Source: Holosporales bacterium (lineage in GTDB: Bacteria; Pseudomonadota; Alphaproteobacteria; RUG11792). Taken from it: a DNA stretch of 8,878 bases. Below, one piece after another: positions 6,691 to 8,878 of this stretch. Where the stretch lies: the NCBI GenBank assembly GCA_031279295.1, contig JAITIT010000045.1:1-8878 (forward strand). The letters run 5' to 3'. Within the stretch, counting starts at the first letter, position 1. The number at the start of each line of letters is the position of its first letter. Under the pieces are notes generated by a model. The model saw only the letters and a program-made list of their open reading frames with translations, made no database searches and was not told where the DNA came from. The position numbers and the translations under genes are program-made.

Positions 6691-6916
6691 TAGCCTAGCT
6701 AAGGATGTAGCAATATCTGTTTTGTCTGCTATTAATATCGTGAGTGCACATTCGATGACGTTACTTCATGGTTTACAAAATCATGAAAGCTGGTTTTCAG
6801 ATACATGGCACGTTGTAACAAAAACGGGAACATGTTGGGTAGAGAGCTACAGCTCTGTTGATACATTATTGGGAATCTCCATATCCTTAAGTTATCAATC
6901 CCTACATTGAGAAGCG
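6691..6916. other. Stretch with no recognised gene
   Basis: It may be further, unrecognisable IS-derived sequence or plain intergenic DNA. A plus-strand frame at 6647-6910 has no family features and no ribosome binding site, and it begins inside the transposase relic in a different frame. Confidence 0.45.
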
Positions 6917-6944
6917 TTGCAGCAAGCAAGGTAGTTGTGATAAC
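6917..6944 (+). promoter_or_regulatory. Possible promoter of tRNA-Ser(GCT)
   Basis: TTGCAG is followed after 16 nt by GATAAC, preceded by TG at the extended -10 position. It would start transcription a few bases before the tRNA. The -10 match is modest. Confidence 0.3.
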
Positions 6945-6958
6945 CTCACAGATTGTAA

Positions 6959-7052
6959 GGAGAGATGGCCGAGTGGCTGAAGGCAACGGTTTGCTAAACC
7001 GTCATACGGACATAAATCCGTATCGGGGGTTCGAATCCCCCTCTCTCCGCCA
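6959..7052 (+). tRNA. tRNA-Ser(GCT)
   Basis: A class II tRNA with encoded CCA. The acceptor GGAGAGA/TCTCTCC is the same as in tRNA-Ser(GGA). The anticodon stem ACGGT/ACCGT holds TTGCTAA, so the anticodon is GCT (serine, AGC/AGU). The variable arm ATACGG/CCGTAT is a perfect 6-bp stem. Its 3' part lies inside the 64-bp repeat shared with tRNA-Ser(GGA), so that segment may have been replaced by conversion or integration. Confidence 0.96.
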
Positions 7053-7082
7053 AAAATAAAATCATCTTTATAATGTCAAGGT
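7019..7082 (+). repeat. 64-bp inverted repeat, right arm (3' part of tRNA-Ser(GCT) plus flank)
   Basis: This is the partner of 582-645 with 63 of 64 positions identical. It starts at the 3' strand of the variable arm, runs through the T arm, acceptor and CCA, and continues about 30 bases into non-tRNA flank before identity ends sharply after AAGGT. The arms face each other around about 6.4 kb. Confidence 0.9.
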
Positions 7083-7085
7083 CTT

Positions 7086-7098
7086 TAGAGCGAAGCGT
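7086..7098 (+). repeat. 13-bp direct repeat, right copy
   Basis: TAGAGCGAAGCGT, identical to 569-581 and in the same orientation. It lies 3 nt beyond the end of the right 64-bp arm, whereas the left copy abuts its arm directly. Confidence 0.7.
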
Positions 7099-7100
7099 CG

Positions 7101-7123
7101 TCAATCCCCCACTCTCTCCGCCA
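7101..7123 (+). repeat. Degenerate third copy of the tRNA-Ser 3' end, possible att remnant
   Basis: TCAATCCCCC then ACTCTCTCCGCCA repeats the end of tRNA-Ser(GCT) (7030-7052) with a missing G and an AC insertion. It sits between the intact tRNA and the prophage relic, which begins within a few bases. A partial direct repeat of a tRNA 3' end is the usual footprint of a tyrosine-integrase attachment site, so this may be an old att. It could instead be the stump of a lost tandem tRNA. No integrase gene is in the window. Confidence 0.5.
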
Positions 7124-7128
7124 GAGCT

Positions 7129-7410
7129 TCATGAAACAAGATAGGTGTCAATTGTTATGATTAGATAACAAACTTGTGCTGCACGGGCTTTGGCGGCTGC
7201 AACTACCGGGCTTTCTTCCGGCATGACATTGGCGCTGATCGTGCTTCTGATGTCTTCGGTTTTGCTGGCCAAAGCTCTCATCAACGAGTCTCGTGCTTCA
7301 TCAATCGATATCCCAGACTCAACGAATTCCGCGAGTTTCTCAGGCATCTTGGCCAACCTACAGAGCCGTGAGATCTCAGAGAGATCGGCTTTGAAAGTAT
7401 CTGTTTCCAT
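7129..7410 (-). CDS. Nested scaffold-like ORF inside the S49 protease gene
   Basis: ATG at 7410, in frame with the 3' part of the protease gene, is preceded by AAAGGA with a 7-nt spacer, a good internal ribosome binding site. It would give a 93-residue protein (METDTFKADLSEISRLCRLA onward), largely helical and charged. In lambda, the scaffold Nu3 is made from just such an internal in-frame start in gene C (established), and this copy lies downstream of the frameshift, so it could still be translated. Whether it is expressed in a dead prophage is unknown. Confidence 0.4.
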   Translation of the reverse strand: METDTFKADLSEISRLCRLAKMPEKLAEFVESGISIDEARDSLMRALASKTEDIRSTISANVMPEESPVVAAAKARAAQVCYLIITIDTYLVS

Positions 7411-8041
7411 AGTTTTTTCCTTTCTAAAAGTGGTTGTGATTACGTCAGCGAGGCCTGCCTTCACGGTGTTCTCACCGTAAAAAATACCAGCTTCCGTGGC
7501 TTTGACCGCATCGATAGAGAGCCTCCGGCCCTTCGCAACAAGCTCGACAAACATTTCGTAGAGCCGATCGAGCTCGTCGTTGAGGTCGGCAAACTCCTCA
7601 TCTGCCAGCGGTTCATGTGGATTTAGGTCATTTTTCCGTGCTCCTCTAAAAATCGTCGTGTACTTCAAACCGTACTTTTTGTCGGCCTCCGAAACGTCCA
7701 AATGCGTCGCAATCACGCCGATCGAACCGACTGCAGAAGTCCGATTTACCAGCACCTTTGAGCAGCTCGCAGCAATTGCATAAGCAGCAGAGAGACAATT
7801 GTCGTTAGCATATGCGGTAATTGGTTTCTCCGATTTCGCCTGCGATATGAAATCGCAGAGATCGAATAGGCCCGAAACTTCCCCTCCCGGACTATCGATG
7901 TCCAGCATAATCTCTGAGAGCCCCGGATTCTCAATGGCTTTTCGATATGCTCTCGTAAATCTTTTCGTAGCTCGTAGCTTCAAAGAACTCGCAACTCGGC
8001 CGTTTCGTGAGGATTCCGTGTACTGGAATTGTCGCGATCAT
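7129..8041 (-). pseudogene. Prophage S49 head maturation protease (lambda C-like), frameshifted
   Basis: In lambdoid phages this serine protease processes the prohead. The true start is the ATG at 8041: GGAGGT lies 6 nt before it, it overlaps the portal stop by 4 nt (ATGA), and it encodes the expected N-terminus (IPVHGILTKRP, then TSYEKIYESISK). That frame dies at 7931. One surplus base in the AAAA run at 7939-7942 shifts reading to the frame that carries the rest: AIENPGLSEIMLDIDSPGGE, the likely catalytic Ser in NCLSAAYAIA, the likely Lys in GARKNDLNP, and the GLAD motif. The C-terminal part resembles a scaffold. The last dozen residues (CYLIITIDTYLVS) look unlike the family, so the 3' end may be a junction with host DNA. 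Product rebuilt: about 303 residues. Confidence 0.85.
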
Positions 8042-8764
8042 TCGTCCACCTCCGCGTACGAAACCCGCCTCGAAGTGGCTGTGGCCCTGGCATCGGAGTC
8101 AAAAATTACCACAATTTCATCAGCTCTGGCGTTGTCTTTTTTGATCTCATCATCGATCTCTTCGGCGTCGTAGCCATACTCTGACACGACCTCCGAGCGG
8201 CTCTTGAACCCGTTGCGTACGGCCATTTTCTGGGCTTCTTGATCTTTCAGTGGATAAACCCAATCCCATCCTTGCGGCACCCATTTGACATTCTGTAATT
8301 CATCAGAGCCCGTGAGAATCCCGGAGATTTGAGCCAACTCAACCCACCTGTTCCAGACTGGCCTGCAGAATTGGTAGACCATCAGATGATGCTGGATTTG
8401 TGCGGCTTTGCGGCGAAACTCAATGAGTCAGGCCCTGATCGATGAGTAGTTCACATCCGTCAAATCGCTCGTCAGCTGCTCGTAAGTCAGGCCGACTCCG
8501 ACTGCAATCGAACGCAACTGCTGCCTCATGAACGCCTCATAATTGCCCCCCAACATCTGATGGGCTCGTGAATTTAACGTCCTCTCCCGGATCCAGGAAC
8601 TGCATCGTACCGGGTTCCAGACCGGCAAAATTTCCACTCTCCCCCTGCTCAATCAGGACGTTATCTTCCGGATCAGCACGTGTAACAAACCCAGCAAACA
8701 TGGCTGCGGTTTTCTTTCGTACGAGCTCTGCATCATCATACTGATCCAACTCATACAACCTCAT
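8038..8764 (-). pseudogene. Lambda-family phage portal protein, C-terminal half, with a frameshift and a nonsense codon
   Basis: Portal proteins form the ring through which DNA enters the capsid. Three open pieces together make one portal C-terminal half: LDQYDDAELVRKKTAAMFAG to PSDVGG (8764-8546), NYEAFMRQQLRSIAVGVGL to NYSSIRA (8545-8431), and LIEFRRKAAQIQHHLMVYQF to the end (8427-8038), with the family motif WVYPLKDQEAQ and then SRSEVVSEYGYDAEEID. The first break is one surplus G in a run of six (8546-8551). The second is TGA at 8428-8430, where Gly (GGA) is expected, in frame with both sides. The N-terminal half is missing: homology begins at RLYELDQ, right at a junction with an unrelated ORF. 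Gene order portal, then S49 protease matches lambda B-C. Confidence 0.88.
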
Positions 8765-8861
8765 CTAGCCTCTTCCTTATGTTTGTGTTTGATAACGTAT
8801 CACCTACCTTGAGGTGTACCTTCTCTACATCCTCTAAGAATGCGATTTTGTTAAAAGACAT
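8751..8861 (-). CDS. Unrecognised 36-residue ORF, probably a gene 5' end cut by the prophage junction
   Basis: AAGGAGA lies 6 nt before the ATG, among the best ribosome binding sites in the window, so a real start is likely. The product begins MSFNKIAFLEDVEKVHLKVG and is mildly charged with no signal peptide or membrane segment. Its last codons (VV, stop at 8751-8753) are portal sequence read in another frame, so the original gene probably continued and was truncated near 8763. I do not recognise the family. Upstream sequence beyond 8878 is not visible. Confidence 0.45.
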   Translation of the reverse strand: MSFNKIAFLEDVEKVHLKVGDTLSNTNIRKRLDEVV

Positions 8862-8878
8862 ATCATGTCTCCTTTCTG

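Noticed and set aside
6647..6910. 87-codon plus-strand ORF
   Set aside because: Starts inside the transposase relic out of frame, with no family features or ribosome binding site.
569..7123. CRISPR or other array
   Set aside because: The repeats are two or three copies tied to tRNA genes, with no regular spacing or spacers.
7939..7942. Programmed +1 frameshift in the protease gene
   Set aside because: No known slippery signal, rare codon or stop at the site, and the portal beside it carries a nonsense codon, so decay is the simpler reading.
7129..7983. S49 protease starting at the ATG at 7983
   Set aside because: The first residues (MKLRATKRFTRAYR) are an out-of-frame reading; the family N-terminus is encoded in the next frame from 8041 with an excellent ribosome binding site.

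Overview
The window looks like a piece of a small, decaying bacterial chromosome, probably alphaproteobacterial and possibly an intracellular Rickettsiales-type lineage. The grounds are the protein types (a K+-independent-type H+-pyrophosphatase, a COG4233-like DsbD/ScsB protein, an alphaproteobacterial LptM-like lipoprotein), tight overlapping gene starts, isolated tRNA genes and decaying mobile DNA. This placement is inference; no taxonomic marker is present.

Layout: (1) 29-522, minus strand: a small membrane protein (DUF6622-like) whose last third is in another frame. (2) 612-702, minus: tRNA-Ser(GGA). (3) 1160-3247, minus: an intact membrane-bound H+-translocating pyrophosphatase with its own promoter and a hairpin just past its stop. 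(4) 3566-6202, minus: a compact cluster read in the order HU-like DNA-binding protein, tRNA-Val(TAC), a tiny LptM-like lipoprotein, a DsbD/ScsB-type thiol-disulfide transporter, and lipoprotein signal peptidase LspA. The last three genes overlap and are probably translationally coupled. (5) 6527-6678, plus: the ruined 5' end of an IS5-family transposase. (6) 6959-7052, plus: tRNA-Ser(GCT), followed by an attachment-site-like repeat structure. (7) 7129-8764, minus: a lambda-type prophage relic (C-terminal half of the portal protein, then the S49 head protease with a nested scaffold-like start) carrying two frameshifts and one nonsense codon. (8) 8751-8861, minus: a 36-codon ORF with a strong ribosome binding site, apparently the 5' end of an unrecognised gene joined out of frame to the portal relic.

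The most striking structure is that the two tRNA-Ser genes share a 64-bp near-identical block (one mismatch). It covers the 3' part of the tRNA and about 30 bases of non-tRNA flank, lies in inverted orientation, and brackets about 6.4 kb of core genes. A 13-bp repeat sits just outside each block in direct orientation, and a third, degenerate copy of the tRNA 3' end lies between tRNA-Ser(GCT) and the prophage relic. This points to past tRNA-targeted integration plus recombination or gene conversion, and the arms could still support inversion.

The functional theme of the core is the cell envelope: LspA matures lipoproteins, the DsbD-like protein sends reducing power across the inner membrane, the LptM-like lipoprotein belongs to a family tied to outer-membrane disulfide maturation, and HppA energises the membrane from pyrophosphate.
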